DNA of 64,000 nucleotides from Actinocrinis sp035653575 (lineage in GTDB: Bacteria > Actinomycetota > Actinomycetes > Streptomycetales > Catenulisporaceae), in the NCBI RefSeq assembly GCF_035653575.1, contig NZ_DASRBQ010000003.1:1-64000 (forward strand). Direction: 5' to 3'. Both the position numbers and the translations under genes were made by a program. Below the pieces are notes generated by a model. It had not been told where the DNA came from, ran no database searches, and saw only the letters and a program-made list of their open reading frames with translations. The number at the start of each line of letters is the position of its first letter. Within the stretch, counting starts at the first letter, position 1. Positions 1 to 9,165 of this stretch are shown one piece after another.

Positions 1-1918
1 CCGCGTTGTCGACCTCGCGCTGGAGCGACGCGATCTTCTCCCGCAGGCCGACGACTCGCGACTCCTCGTGACCTGCCGCGGAATCGGCGACATGCAGCCG
101 CGCCTCCGCGTCATCCTGAGCACTGCGCAGCTGCGTTTCCGCAGCCAGGGCCGCCTCAAGCGTTTCGGGCACCGGCTGATCGGCGGCCCGGCCGGCCTCC
201 TGCGCGGTGATCCGGTCTCTGAGCGCCGCGAGCCGGTCGTGTAGGTCGGACAGCTCCTCGCCGTGTTGGCGCGCATCGGCGACCGCGGCGTCCCGCTCCT
301 GAACTGCTGCGCGGCGCTCCTCTTCGGCCGCGCGTCGCCTGCGGTGAGCGTCCTTGGCCGCGGCCAGGTCCGCGACGCCAGCCGCCGCGCACAGCTCCCG
401 GTATTGCGCGCGCGTCGTGCGCTCCTCCTCCCGGCGCTGGCTCTCGCCCGCACCCGGGCTGACCACGACACGCACGACGCCGGGTGCCTCGACCGTGATC
501 GACTCGACGGCGGGGTAACTGGCCGGCATCGCCTCCAGCCCGGAACCTGAAGCGCGGCCAACTGCGCCGTCAATCGCGCTGCTCACCGTGCCGTCGGCCT
601 CGGTACCGACGCCTGGCGCCTCGCCGCTGGCCACGCTCACCGGAGCATCTCCCAGCGGCGTGACGGTCACCGTCGCCGCGTTCGCGTGAAGGAGCGCCGC
701 AGCCTTGTCCCACTGCTTATGCGCGGCTTCGATCCGGTCCAGCATCCGCTCGGTGAGCGGATTAGCCGCCAACAGTTGATCCGCGGCGCGCACCCGCTTC
801 GCCGCGGCCTCCGCGCGTTCGAGTTGCGCCGCGAGCCGGTCCGCCACCTGCCGGTCTCGGTGCCAGCGGACGTCCTCTTCGGCCAGTCGCGCCGCTTCGC
901 GCAGCCGTTCCGCCTCCGCGCGCAGACCGGCGGCTTGCTGCTGTGCGCCCTGATAATCGGCCTGCGCTGTGCCGAGCTCCGTCGTCGCAGTCGCCAGTTC
1001 CGCCTCCAGCTGCGCAGACCGGGCGGTGAAGCGTTCCACATCCGCAGCCGCGGCCTCGATCTGATGCGCCAGCGCGAGCGCCGCGTCGATCTCGCCGAGC
1101 CGACCGCGCAGCTGCGCCAGTTCCGCGCTCTGCTTTTCGAGCGCCGCGAGATCCGCGCGCGCCTCATCCAGTTCGAGCGCCGCTTCGTGTGACTCGCCGC
1201 GCAGCCGCGTCTGCTCCGCGATCGCGCCCTCGGCGTCGGCGAGCGCCTGCTTCGCCGCCTCGACCCTGCTGTTCGCTTCATCGAGCGCGGCGCGCGCCTC
1301 GGCGTATTCGCCACGCGGCTCGCCGCGCTTGGGGGTGTAGTAAAGCTCGTACTGCTGACGGGCCTGCTCGTACAGCGCCTCTTCCGGACCGGTACGCACC
1401 ACGTGCGCGTTCTGCCGCTCCAGCGCACCGCTGACCGCCGGCAGTCCCGCGATCGCCGACTGTCCGTCCGGACGCTGACCCTGGGCACGGCTGCGCTGCC
1501 AGTCCTGACTGATCCTCAGCTGCCGCCACAAGAACAGATCGATACCCGCCTCGCCCAGCAACTCGGCGAAGCGCTCGTGTGCGGGATTGCCGCTGACCTG
1601 TTGCGGAGTCGGGCTGAGAATCCGCAGCTCGGTGGTCTTCCCCTTGATCCATTGCTTGCGGTACACCACCCGGTACCGGCCGAAACTCAGCTCCGCTTCG
1701 ACGCACGGGCCGACATCGCGCCCGGCCGGCTGTACGGCCATGATCTCTCTGCGGGTCGAGCTGGCCTTCTCCTCGAGCAGCAGGTCCAGCGCCTCGACCA
1801 GCGAGGTCTTGCCGATTTCGTTGGGCCCGGACACGATCGTCACGCCCTGCTCGGCGAAGTGCACGGTCCGATCGCGCACGCCCCGATAGTCGGTCAGCGT
1901 GATCCGATGCAGCCTCAT
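1..1918 (-). CDS. sbcC: SbcC-like AAA ATPase, C-terminus beyond the window
   Basis: ATPase subunit of an SbcCD-type nuclease that processes DNA ends and hairpins in the cytoplasm. The frame is open from an ATG at 1918 to the left edge, so the C-terminal half-site is missing. Residues 31-39 read GPNEIGKTS, the Walker A P-loop, in an N-terminal block (MRLHRITLTDYRGVRD) typical of SMC/Rad50 ATPases. From about residue 170 long Ala/Glu/Arg heptad-like stretches indicate coiled coil. Between roughly nt 500 and 690 the coil is interrupted by a Gly/Ser/Val-rich segment rather than an obvious CxxC zinc hook. The ATG overlaps the sbcD stop as ATGA (1915-1918), so the two are translationally coupled. 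The family assignment is strong; the exact subtype (true SbcC or a related AAA protein) cannot be settled without the rest. Confidence 0.85.
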   Translation of the reverse strand, partial: MRLHRITLTDYRGVRDRTVHFAEQGVTIVSGPNEIGKTSLVEALDLLLEEKASSTRREIMAVQPAGRDVGPCVEAELSFGRYRVVYRKQWIKGKTTELRILSPTPQQVSGNPAHERFAELLGEAGIDLFLWRQLRISQDWQRSRAQGQRPDGQSAIAGLPAVSGALERQNAHVVRTGPEEALYEQARQQYELYYTPKRGEPRGEYAEARAALDEANSRVEAAKQALADAEGAIAEQTRLRGESHEAALELDEARADLAALEKQSAELAQLRGRLGEIDAALALAHQIEAAAADVERFTARSAQLEAELATATTELGTAQADYQGAQQQAAGLRAEAERLREAARLAEEDVRWHRDRQVADRLAAQLERAEAAAKRVRAADQLLAANPLTERMLDRIEAAHKQWDKAAALLHANAATVTVTPLGDAPVSVASGEAPGVGTEADGTVSSAIDGAVGRASGSGLEAMPASYPAVESITVEAPGVVRVVVSPGAGESQRREEERTTRAQYRELCAAAGVADLAAAKDAHRRRRAAEEERRAAVQERDAAVADARQHGEELSDLHDRLAALRDRITAQEAGRAADQPVPETLEAALAAETQLRSAQDDAEARLHVADSAAGHEESRVVGLREKIASLQREVDNA

Positions 1919-3081
1919 CGCACACCCGCCCCGCTCGCCATTGCGACGCCACCGGCCTTGGCAGCGCTGCCGCCGGCCAGCCGCAGCAGCAGGCCAAGCG
2001 CGTCGCGCGCCGTGTCGCTGTCCACGCCGCGCAACTCGTCCAGCGCTTCAGCCGCGAACCCGGTCAGCTCCAGGTCCGCGAAATCCTGATCATCCGACCG
2101 GACCCGCACATCGCTGCGTCCCGACGCCGGGATCGCCGCGAACAGATCACGCCGGTGCTCGATCGCCTCGGTCAGCCGAGCATGTTCCGCGATGGTCAAC
2201 TCGCCGCGCAGGATCGGTTTCGCGACCGTGCGCGCCGGCGTGGGAAAGCCATCAAGCCACGCCAGCACGTCATCCGCGGAGTCGGCGCCACGCAGCACGA
2301 ACTCCCGCTCCGCGAACGTCCAGGTCGCGACCTGATGCGGTGTCACTTTCGCTGCTGCGCCGGGCTCGACGTCGACCACGAGCAGCTGTCCCGGATCGAT
2401 CTCACGTGTCGCGGTCGGCTCCGGCGTGCCCGAGTACCAGATGCGGCCGGTCGTGCCCACTTGCGTGCGCGAATGCCGGTCGCCGAGGGCCACGAAGTCG
2501 ATTCGCCGGTCGGCCAGCGCCTTCTCGAGAGTCGCCACGCTGATCGGACCCTCGGTCAGCTGCGAGGCCGACGTGTCCACACCGCCATGGCCGACGCCGA
2601 TCCGGACCGCGTCCGATCCGATAATCGGTGCACGCGCGGCCAAACGGTCGACCTGTTCGGCCGGCGGCTGCTTGCCATCCCAGGGCGCGACAAGCAGTTC
2701 GACGCCGGCACGCACCTCGACCACACCGGGCTCGTTCAGCACGTGCACGTTCGCCGGTCGCTCGGGGCCGAACCAGTGCGAGGCATAGATCGAAGCCGAG
2801 GAGAGGTGGTCGTGGTTGCCCGGCAGCAGATAGACCGGCACCTGCTCGGAAACGGCCCGAAGCGCGCGCAGCGCCGGAGCCGCCGTCTTGCGCGCGACCT
2901 GCACATGCTCGAACACGTCCCCGCACACCACGATGAACTCGCAGCCCTCAGCCCCCGCGATCCGCCCGATCCGTTCGATCGCCTCGAGCCGTGCCTGGTC
3001 GTAGCGCCCCTGCGCGCCGGGGCTGAGGAAGTGCCTGGTCATGCCGAGCTGCCAGTCGGCCGTGTGCGCGAACCGGACCAT
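1915..3081 (-). CDS. sbcD: SbcD-like DNA repair metallophosphoesterase
   Basis: Nuclease subunit partnering the downstream SbcC-like ATPase; expected to cut DNA ends or hairpins using two bound metals, probably Mn2+. The 388-residue protein shows the calcineurin-like phosphoesterase motifs in order: HTADWQLG at residues 6-13, GDVFE near 54, GNHDH near 92, GVGHGG near 161, and GDRHSRTQ near 200. The first motif has W where many SbcD proteins carry a D-x-H pattern (usually D-T-H), a departure seen in actinobacterial homologues. It is first in a two-gene minus-strand operon whose stop overlaps the sbcC start. The 145-bp gap to lepA on the other strand would hold the promoters of both units. Confidence 0.9.
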   Translation of the reverse strand: MVRFAHTADWQLGMTRHFLSPGAQGRYDQARLEAIERIGRIAGAEGCEFIVVCGDVFEHVQVARKTAAPALRALRAVSEQVPVYLLPGNHDHLSSASIYASHWFGPERPANVHVLNEPGVVEVRAGVELLVAPWDGKQPPAEQVDRLAARAPIIGSDAVRIGVGHGGVDTSASQLTEGPISVATLEKALADRRIDFVALGDRHSRTQVGTTGRIWYSGTPEPTATREIDPGQLLVVDVEPGAAAKVTPHQVATWTFAEREFVLRGADSADDVLAWLDGFPTPARTVAKPILRGELTIAEHARLTEAIEHRRDLFAAIPASGRSDVRVRSDDQDFADLELTGFAAEALDELRGVDSDTARDALGLLLRLAGGSAAKAGGVAMASGAGVR

Positions 3082-3226
3082 TCAGGGCCTTCCGAAGATC
3101 GGGATGACGCGAGGCTCCAGCATGGCACGCGCGTCCGCCCGATCGCTGGCACTTCTCCATTCGGAGAACGTGCTCGCCTCATGGGACCATGGAGCCGGTT
3201 CCCACCAGTCGAATGGATTGACTTCG

Positions 3227-5089
3227 TTGCCCTCGCTTCCGCCCAACGTGCCGCAGCCGTCCCGCACGGACCCCGCGCTGATCCGGAACTTCTGCATCAT
3301 CGCGCACATCGACCACGGCAAGTCCACCCTGGCCGACCGGATGTTGCAGCTCACCGGCGTCGTCGACGAGCGGCAGATGCGCGCGCAGTACCTCGACCGG
3401 ATGGACATCGAGCGCGAGCGCGGCATCACCATCAAGTCCCAGGCGGTCCGGCTGCCGTGGCGCGTCGAGGGCACCACGCACATCCTCAACCTGATCGACA
3501 CCCCGGGCCACGTCGACTTCACCTACGAGGTCTCGCGCTCGCTCGCCGCTTGCGAGGGCGCGGTGCTGCTGGTCGACGCGGCGCAGGGAATCGAGGCGCA
3601 GACGCTGGCGAACCTGTACATGGCGCTGGAGAACGATCTGACGATCATCCCGGTGCTCAACAAGATCGACCTGCCGGCCGCGCAGCCGGAGAAGTACGCC
3701 GCCGAGCTGGCGCACCTGATCGGCTGCGCGCCGGAAGAGGTGCTGCGGGTCTCCGGCAAGACCGGGCAGGGCGTGCCCGAACTGCTGGACCATGTCGTGC
3801 GCACCATCCCCGGCCCGGTCGGCGAGCCGGACGGCAAGGCCCGCGCGATGATCTTCGACTCGGTCTATGACTCGTACCGAGGCGTGGTCACCTACGTCCG
3901 TGTCGTGGACGGCCACCTCACGAAGCGCGAGCGCATCCTGATGATGTCGACCGGCGCTACCCACGAGCTCCTGGAGATCGGGGTCATCTCACCCGAGCCG
4001 ATGCCCGCGGACGGACTCGGTGCCGGCGAGGTCGGATACCTGATCACCGGCGTGAAGGACGTGCGCCAGTCCAAGGTCGGCGACACGATCACGGCGCAGA
4101 ACAAGGGGGCGACCACGCCGCTCGGCGGCTACAAGGACCCCAAGCCGATGGTCTTCTCAGGGCTTTATCCGATCGACGGATCGGACTACCCGGACCTGCG
4201 CGACGCCCTGGACAAGCTGCGCCTCAACGACGCCGCGCTCGTCTACGAGCCGGAGACCTCGGCCGCGCTCGGCTTCGGCTTCCGCGTCGGGTTCCTCGGC
4301 CTGCTGCACCTGGAGATCATCCGCGAGCGGCTCGAGCGCGAGTTCAACCTCGACCTGATCGCGACCGCGCCGAACGTGGTCTACCGCGTCGTCATGGAGA
4401 ACGGCCAGGAGCACACGGTCACCAACCCGAGCGAGTTCCCCTCGGACGGCAAGATCGCCGAGGTATACGAGCCGATGGTGCGCGCGACCGTGCTGGCGCC
4501 GTCCGACTACATCGGCGCGATCATGGAGCTGTGCCAGTCCCGCCGCGGCAACCTGCTCGGCATGGACTACCTGTCCGAGGACCGGGTCGAGCTGCGGTAC
4601 ACGCTGCCGCTCGGCGAGATCATCTTCGACTTCTTCGACGCGCTCAAGTCCAAGACCCGCGGCTACGCCTCGCTGGACTACGAACCGACCGGCGAGCAGC
4701 AGGCCGACCTGGTGAAGGTCGACATCCTGCTGCACGGCGAGAAGGTGGACGCGTTCTCCTCCATCGTGCACAAGGACCGGGCCTACAACTACGGCGTGAA
4801 GATGGCCGAACGGCTCAAGGACCTGATCCCGCGTCAGCAGTTCGAGGTCCCGATCCAGGCCGCGATCGGCGCCCGGGTGATCGCCCGCGAGACGGTCCGC
4901 GCGATGCGCAAGGACGTGCTGGCCAAGTGCTACGGCGGTGACATCACGCGTAAGCGCAAGCTGCTGGAGAAGCAGAAGGAAGGCAAGAAGCGGATGAAGA
5001 TGGTCGGCCGGGTCGAGGTGCCGCAGGAGGCGTTCATCGCGGCGCTTTCCACCGACTCGGACGCACCCGTGGACGCGAAGAAGAAGTAG
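3227..5089 (+). CDS. lepA: Elongation factor 4 (LepA) GTPase
   Basis: Ribosome-associated translational GTPase (EF4) that acts on stalled or mistranslocated ribosomes. Residues 27-34 (HIDHGKST) form the G1 loop, followed by DTPGH, NKIDLP and the LepA-specific C-terminal domain rich in Lys/Arg (GGDITRKRKLLEKQKEGKK). The frame is open further upstream to 3041, but the conserved actinobacterial N-terminus (PSLPPNVPQPSRTDPALIRNF) begins at a TTG at 3227, with a weak GGA about 9 nt upstream; a TTG at 3218 is the alternative. From 3227 the protein is 620 residues, close to the family's length of about 600-620. The start is less sure than the identity. Confidence 0.95.
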   Translation: MPSLPPNVPQPSRTDPALIRNFCIIAHIDHGKSTLADRMLQLTGVVDERQMRAQYLDRMDIERERGITIKSQAVRLPWRVEGTTHILNLIDTPGHVDFTYEVSRSLAACEGAVLLVDAAQGIEAQTLANLYMALENDLTIIPVLNKIDLPAAQPEKYAAELAHLIGCAPEEVLRVSGKTGQGVPELLDHVVRTIPGPVGEPDGKARAMIFDSVYDSYRGVVTYVRVVDGHLTKRERILMMSTGATHELLEIGVISPEPMPADGLGAGEVGYLITGVKDVRQSKVGDTITAQNKGATTPLGGYKDPKPMVFSGLYPIDGSDYPDLRDALDKLRLNDAALVYEPETSAALGFGFRVGFLGLLHLEIIRERLEREFNLDLIATAPNVVYRVVMENGQEHTVTNPSEFPSDGKIAEVYEPMVRATVLAPSDYIGAIMELCQSRRGNLLGMDYLSEDRVELRYTLPLGEIIFDFFDALKSKTRGYASLDYEPTGEQQADLVKVDILLHGEKVDAFSSIVHKDRAYNYGVKMAERLKDLIPRQQFEVPIQAAIGARVIARETVRAMRKDVLAKCYGGDITRKRKLLEKQKEGKKRMKMVGRVEVPQEAFIAALSTDSDAPVDAKKK

Positions 5090-5122
5090 GAAACAGCGCG
5101 GCGGCAGGCGGACAATCGATTC

Positions 5123-6343
5123 ATGCCATCAGTTCCACCCGACGGAGTACCGGTCCCGGATGACGGGGCGCTGCCTGCCGCGTCCGCAGCCGCGTTCGGG
5201 GAGCGGCCGTTCGGTTTCTACGTGCACGTGCCCTACTGCGCGACCCGCTGCGGTTACTGCGACTTCAACACCTATACCGCTAAGGAACTCGGCGGCGGTG
5301 CGTCCCAGGCGTCTTACGCGGAAACGGCTATCGCGGAGATCCGGCTGGCCAGGCGGGTACTCGGCGACCGATACGTGCCCGTAGAGACGGTGTTCTTCGG
5401 CGGCGGTACGCCCACACTGCTCCCCGCGCGGGACCTGAAGGCGATCCTCAAAACAATTCGCGACGAGTTCGGCCTGGACGCCGCGGCCGAGATCACCACC
5501 GAGGCGAATCCCGAATCGGTCGACGAGAAATATCTGGTTGAACTGGCCGAGGGCGGCTTTAACCGGATCTCGTTCGGCATGCAGTCCGCGCGCAAGCACG
5601 TCCTCGAGGTACTGGAACGCGGGCACACCCCTGGCCGACCGGAGCAATGCGTGCGCTGGGCGTACGACGCGGGATTCGAGCAGGTCAATCTCGACCTGAT
5701 CTACGGCACGCCTGGGGAGACCGATGACGACTGGCGGGCTTCGCTCGAAGCGGTGATCGGCGCGTATCCGGACCACGTCTCGGCCTACTCGCTCATCGTG
5801 GAGGAGGGTACGCGGCTCGCGGCCCGGATAAGGCGCGGCGAGCTGCCGAATATCGACGATGACGTGCACGCGGACCGCTATGTAATCGCCGACGAGATGC
5901 TCACGGCGGCCGGTTATGGCTGGTATGAGGTATCGAACTGGGCGGTGTCCGAGGACGCGCGATGCCGCCACAACCTGCTGTATTGGAATGGCGCGGACTG
6001 GTGGGGCGTCGGACCGGGGGCGCACAGCCACGTCGCAGGCACGCGCTGGTGGAACGTGAAGCACCCAGCCGTCTACGCACAGCGCATCGCGGCAGGACAG
6101 TCTCCGGGCCAAGCGCGGGAACTGCTCGCCGGAGAAGATCGCCGAATCGAGCGCATTTTGCTGGAGCTGCGGCTGATCGACGGCCTCGACCTCGCCCTGC
6201 TCTCGCCCCAAGCCCGCGCCGCCGCCGGCCGCGCGCTGGGCGACGAACTGCTGGAGCCGCTGCCGTTCGCCGACGGGCACGCGGTGCTGACCCTGCGCGG
6301 CCGCCTGCTCGCAGACGCCTTAGTCCGTGACCTCACGGACTAA
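5123..6343 (+). CDS. hemW: HemW-type radical SAM heme chaperone
   Basis: Radical SAM protein of the HemN/HemW family. Cys39, Cys43 and Cys46 in CATRCGYCDF form the CxxxCxxC site for a 4Fe-4S cluster, followed by an aromatic residue pattern usual for HemW rather than true coproporphyrinogen dehydrogenase. Further family motifs are FFGGGTPTLL and the SAM-binding stretch SFGMQS. The 406-residue length is near the HemW norm, and the order lepA-hemW is common in Gram-positive bacteria. HemW is thought to deliver heme to respiratory proteins; coproporphyrinogen oxidation is the older annotation and is less likely. It lies 33 bp after lepA with no terminator between them, so co-transcription is likely. 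Confidence 0.9.
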   Translation: MPSVPPDGVPVPDDGALPAASAAAFGERPFGFYVHVPYCATRCGYCDFNTYTAKELGGGASQASYAETAIAEIRLARRVLGDRYVPVETVFFGGGTPTLLPARDLKAILKTIRDEFGLDAAAEITTEANPESVDEKYLVELAEGGFNRISFGMQSARKHVLEVLERGHTPGRPEQCVRWAYDAGFEQVNLDLIYGTPGETDDDWRASLEAVIGAYPDHVSAYSLIVEEGTRLAARIRRGELPNIDDDVHADRYVIADEMLTAAGYGWYEVSNWAVSEDARCRHNLLYWNGADWWGVGPGAHSHVAGTRWWNVKHPAVYAQRIAAGQSPGQARELLAGEDRRIERILLELRLIDGLDLALLSPQARAAAGRALGDELLEPLPFADGHAVLTLRGRLLADALVRDLTD

Positions 6344-6424
6344 GAGCGTGAGATCCGATTGTCTGAAAGAAAAGATATGGATCTTGTAGGACGTGGGGCT
6401 TGCGGTGCTGTTGAGCGGCGTTGG

Positions 6425-7456
6425 TCATACGTGCGGTAGAGCTGCGTGCGTCGTGCAATGACGAAGCCGGCTACGTGCGTGGCAGGGTGCGGGGGTAGCC
6501 GAAGCGTGTCGGCAGGTTCGCGCCCGGAAGCGGGTGAGCTCCTGAACCTGATCTCCCCGAAGAGAGATGACGATGAGGCCGCAGGCCCGCCAGATCGGCG
6601 CGTGCGGATCGGGGAGGTAGAGCACCAGGGCGGGCTGGCCGTTGGCCCGGGTGGGGAGGAACTTGAGCTCGTGGCCCGCATGGGACTGCAACAGGAAGCG
6701 AGCGATCGTCCCGGGCCCCCGATGTTCGATGGGCTCCGGCGGCATCGTCAGCCTGGCGTCGTCGGTCAGCAGGCTCACCAGTTCTTCTAGGTCGAAGCGT
6801 TGAAATGCACTGACGAACCGGTCGACGACGGCGGCTTCGGCCGGTGACTTGGGGATGGGCACCTCGTGCGGGTGCCGTCCGGGCGGGAGTGCGGCACGGG
6901 CCCGGATGAGCGCGCTGTTGACGGCGGCCTGGGTGGTGCCGAGGATGCCCGCGGTCTCGGCTGCCGGGAAACCGAGCACGTCCCGGAGCACCAGCACCGC
7001 ACGCTGCTGCGGCGGTAGATGCTGCAGGCCTGCCACGAACGAGAGGGCGATCGACTCGCGGGCGTCGTACCGCGCCTCGGGGCCGGGAGTCAGGTCGTCC
7101 GGATCGCCGGGGAAGGGCTCGAGCCACCACGGGTCGGCGGACTGTCCCGACCCCGTCCAGCTCGCGCGGTGATCGGACGGGCCTGCCGGCCGCGGGCGGC
7201 GGGACTCGCCGCGCAGGTAGTTGAGACACTGGTTGGTGGCGATTCGATACAGCCACGCCCGCAGCGACCGGCCGTCGAACCGGCCGATCGAACGCCATGC
7301 CGCCAACAGGGCCTCCTGAAGTACGTCCTCGGCGTCCTGCACTGAGCCAAGGATCCGGTAGCAGTGCGCCTGCAACTCGCGGCGGTGGGGATCGACGAGC
7401 TCGCGGAAGGCCTCACCGTCCCCGGCCTGGGCAAGCGCGAGGGTGGTCTGGGTCAT
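6425..7456 (-). CDS. ECF RNA polymerase sigma factor, SigX5-like, frameshifted C-terminus
   Basis: Sigma-70 family factor with an extra C-terminal NTF2/SnoaL-like domain, the layout of the SigX5/ECF41-related class. Residues about 10-80 hold region 2 (ILGSVQDAEDVLQEALLAAW, continuing FDGRSLRAWLYRIATN); region 4 follows at about 140-190 (PPQQRAVLVLRDVLGF); residues about 205-310 are the SnoaL-like part. No anti-sigma gene is adjacent, as expected because the C-terminal domain usually regulates activity in this class. The end is odd. After ELTRFR the frame turns into Arg/His/Cys-rich sequence to 6425, while another frame reads ANLPTRFGYPRTLPRT and stops at 6471, which resembles the usual family ending. 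A one-base deletion near 6525 would explain this. The gene is divergent from the DHA2 exporter. Confidence 0.85.
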   Translation of the reverse strand: MTQTTLALAQAGDGEAFRELVDPHRRELQAHCYRILGSVQDAEDVLQEALLAAWRSIGRFDGRSLRAWLYRIATNQCLNYLRGESRRPRPAGPSDHRASWTGSGQSADPWWLEPFPGDPDDLTPGPEARYDARESIALSFVAGLQHLPPQQRAVLVLRDVLGFPAAETAGILGTTQAAVNSALIRARAALPPGRHPHEVPIPKSPAEAAVVDRFVSAFQRFDLEELVSLLTDDARLTMPPEPIEHRGPGTIARFLLQSHAGHELKFLPTRANGQPALVLYLPDPHAPIWRACGLIVISLRGDQVQELTRFRARTCRHASATPAPCHARSRLRHCTTHAALPHV

Positions 7457-7529
7457 GGCAGGCCTGTCCTCTCCTCCGGCGGTCGCCCGGAATTCGGCTC
7501 CTGGCTATGCAACACCGGCGGCGCGCCGA

Positions 7530-7553
7530 ATTCATCGCCGCGCGGCGACGAAT
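7530..7553. promoter_or_regulatory. 24-bp near-perfect palindrome between sigma factor and exporter
   Basis: ATTCATCGCCGC followed directly by GCGGCGACGAAT: the arms match at 11 of 12 positions. It lies in the 158-bp gap between two divergent genes, 62 bp before the exporter start. A dimeric repressor site is the simplest reading; the cognate regulator is not in view. Confidence 0.45.
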
Positions 7554-7614
7554 CCCCGGGACGCCCGGTGCTTGAACCGGTGAGAACTCCCACCCGTGAC
7601 GGCCGGAGGCCCGC

Positions 7615-9093
7615 ATGACTTCGCTGGACCGCAGCATCGACGACATCCGAGACCGGGCGCCCGCGCAGCCCGCGGCGCCTGTCGCAGTACACCGATGGCG
7701 GGCGTTCGCGCTGCTCGCGGTCGCGTGCTTCATGACGGCCGTCGACATGCTGATCGTCAACGTGGCGCTGCCGACGATCGGCACCGAGCTGCACTTCGCC
7801 CGGGCGGACCTGCAGTGGGTGGTGACCGCGTACGCGATCACCTTCGGCGGCTTCCTGCTGCTCGGCGGCCGGACCGCCGACCTGCTCGGGCGCAGGCGGA
7901 TGTTCGCGGCCGGGCTCGGGCTCTTCACGGCGGCCTCGCTCGCGTGCGCCCTGGCGACCAGTGGCACGTTCCTGATCGTCATGCGCGGGCTCCAGGGCCT
8001 GGGCGCCGCCGCGGTGCTGCCCGCCGCGCTCTCGATCGTGATGAACCTGTTCCCGGAGGGCGCAGAGCGCAACAAGGCGCTCGGCATCTGGGGCGCGGTC
8101 GGCGCGAGCGGAGCGACGTTCGGCGTGCTCGCCGGCGGCGTTCTGACCCGATACGCCGGCTGGCCGTACATCTTCTACCTGAACGTCGCCATCGGGGGCG
8201 CCGCACTGCTGTTGACCCGTCAGGTCGTGCCGCCGAGCAGTGCGCCAGGCGGCAGTGGGCCGGCCGGGCGTCGCAGCTACGACGTGCCTGGCGCCGTCAG
8301 CGTGACCGCCTCCCTGGTCCTCGCGGTCTATGCGATCTCGCAGGCGCCGATCGTCGGATGGACCGCCACCCGGACCGTCGCCCTGCTTGCGTCCGCGGTG
8401 GCGCTGCTGATCGCGTTCGTGATCATCGAGGCCAGGACGCGGTCACCGCTGCTGCCGCCGCGGCTGTTCCGGCTCAAGACCCTCGCCGGGTCCAATGCGG
8501 TCGGGTTCCTGCTGGGCGCCAGCTTCTACGGCTACATCTTCATCGGCACCCTCTACATGCAACAGGTGCTGCGGTACTCCGCCATGACGACCGGCCTGGC
8601 TTGGCTCACCGTCGGCCTGACCGGAGTGCTGTTCGCCGGCCCGGCCCAGGCCCTAGTCACCCGCTTGTCGGTCAAGCTGGTGATGGCGAGCGGGCTGGTC
8701 CTGACCGGCGCCGGGATCCTGTGGGCGACCCAGGCGCCGGTGCACGGGGGCTTCTGGTCGAACCTGGCCGGCCCCTTCTTCCTGACCGGGAGCGTGACCT
8801 GGGTGTTCATCCCGGTCTCGATCGGGGCTCTGGTCGGTGTCACCGAGCGCGACGCGGGCGTCGCCTCCGGACTGATCGACTCCTCCCAGCAACTCGGCGG
8901 CGCGATCGGGATCGCCGTGGCCTCAACCGTCGCGGCCGCGCGCACCACCGCGCTGATCGGCCACGGCCATGCCACCGCCGTCGCGCTCACCGATGGGTTC
9001 CACCGGGCCCTGTGGGTCTGCGGCCTTGTCGGCCTGAGCGCCGTCTTCGTGGCGCTGATCCTTGTCCGGCGCGTGACTGAGCCGAATTCGTGA
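7615..9093 (+). CDS. MFS drug:H+ antiporter, DHA2 family
   Basis: Predicted inner-membrane proton-driven exporter of the 14-helix DHA2 family (EmrB/QacA-like), which expels hydrophobic drugs or dyes. The 492-residue protein has hydrophobic segments spread over its length. The motif C-like region LGAAAVLPAALSIVMNLFPEG and the motif A-like loop LLLGGRTADLLGRRRMF (residues about 81-97) are visible. The ATG at 7615 is preceded by GGAGG at 6-nt spacing, which fixes the start. It is transcribed away from the sigma factor gene across a gap holding a palindromic candidate operator, so drug- or stress-responsive control is plausible. The substrate cannot be read from the sequence. Confidence 0.88.
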   Translation: MTSLDRSIDDIRDRAPAQPAAPVAVHRWRAFALLAVACFMTAVDMLIVNVALPTIGTELHFARADLQWVVTAYAITFGGFLLLGGRTADLLGRRRMFAAGLGLFTAASLACALATSGTFLIVMRGLQGLGAAAVLPAALSIVMNLFPEGAERNKALGIWGAVGASGATFGVLAGGVLTRYAGWPYIFYLNVAIGGAALLLTRQVVPPSSAPGGSGPAGRRSYDVPGAVSVTASLVLAVYAISQAPIVGWTATRTVALLASAVALLIAFVIIEARTRSPLLPPRLFRLKTLAGSNAVGFLLGASFYGYIFIGTLYMQQVLRYSAMTTGLAWLTVGLTGVLFAGPAQALVTRLSVKLVMASGLVLTGAGILWATQAPVHGGFWSNLAGPFFLTGSVTWVFIPVSIGALVGVTERDAGVASGLIDSSQQLGGAIGIAVASTVAAARTTALIGHGHATAVALTDGFHRALWVCGLVGLSAVFVALILVRRVTEPNS

Positions 9094-9165
9094 GCCCGGC
9101 TCGATGCCGCATCAGGGCCTGTGTGGAAGGTCTCGCTGGGCCCGGCGCCACATGCCAAGCAGGCC

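Noticed and set aside
2155..3870. A 571-codon plus-strand open frame over sbcD and lepA.
   Set aside because: It overlaps two well-supported genes in other frames and has Arg-rich random composition.
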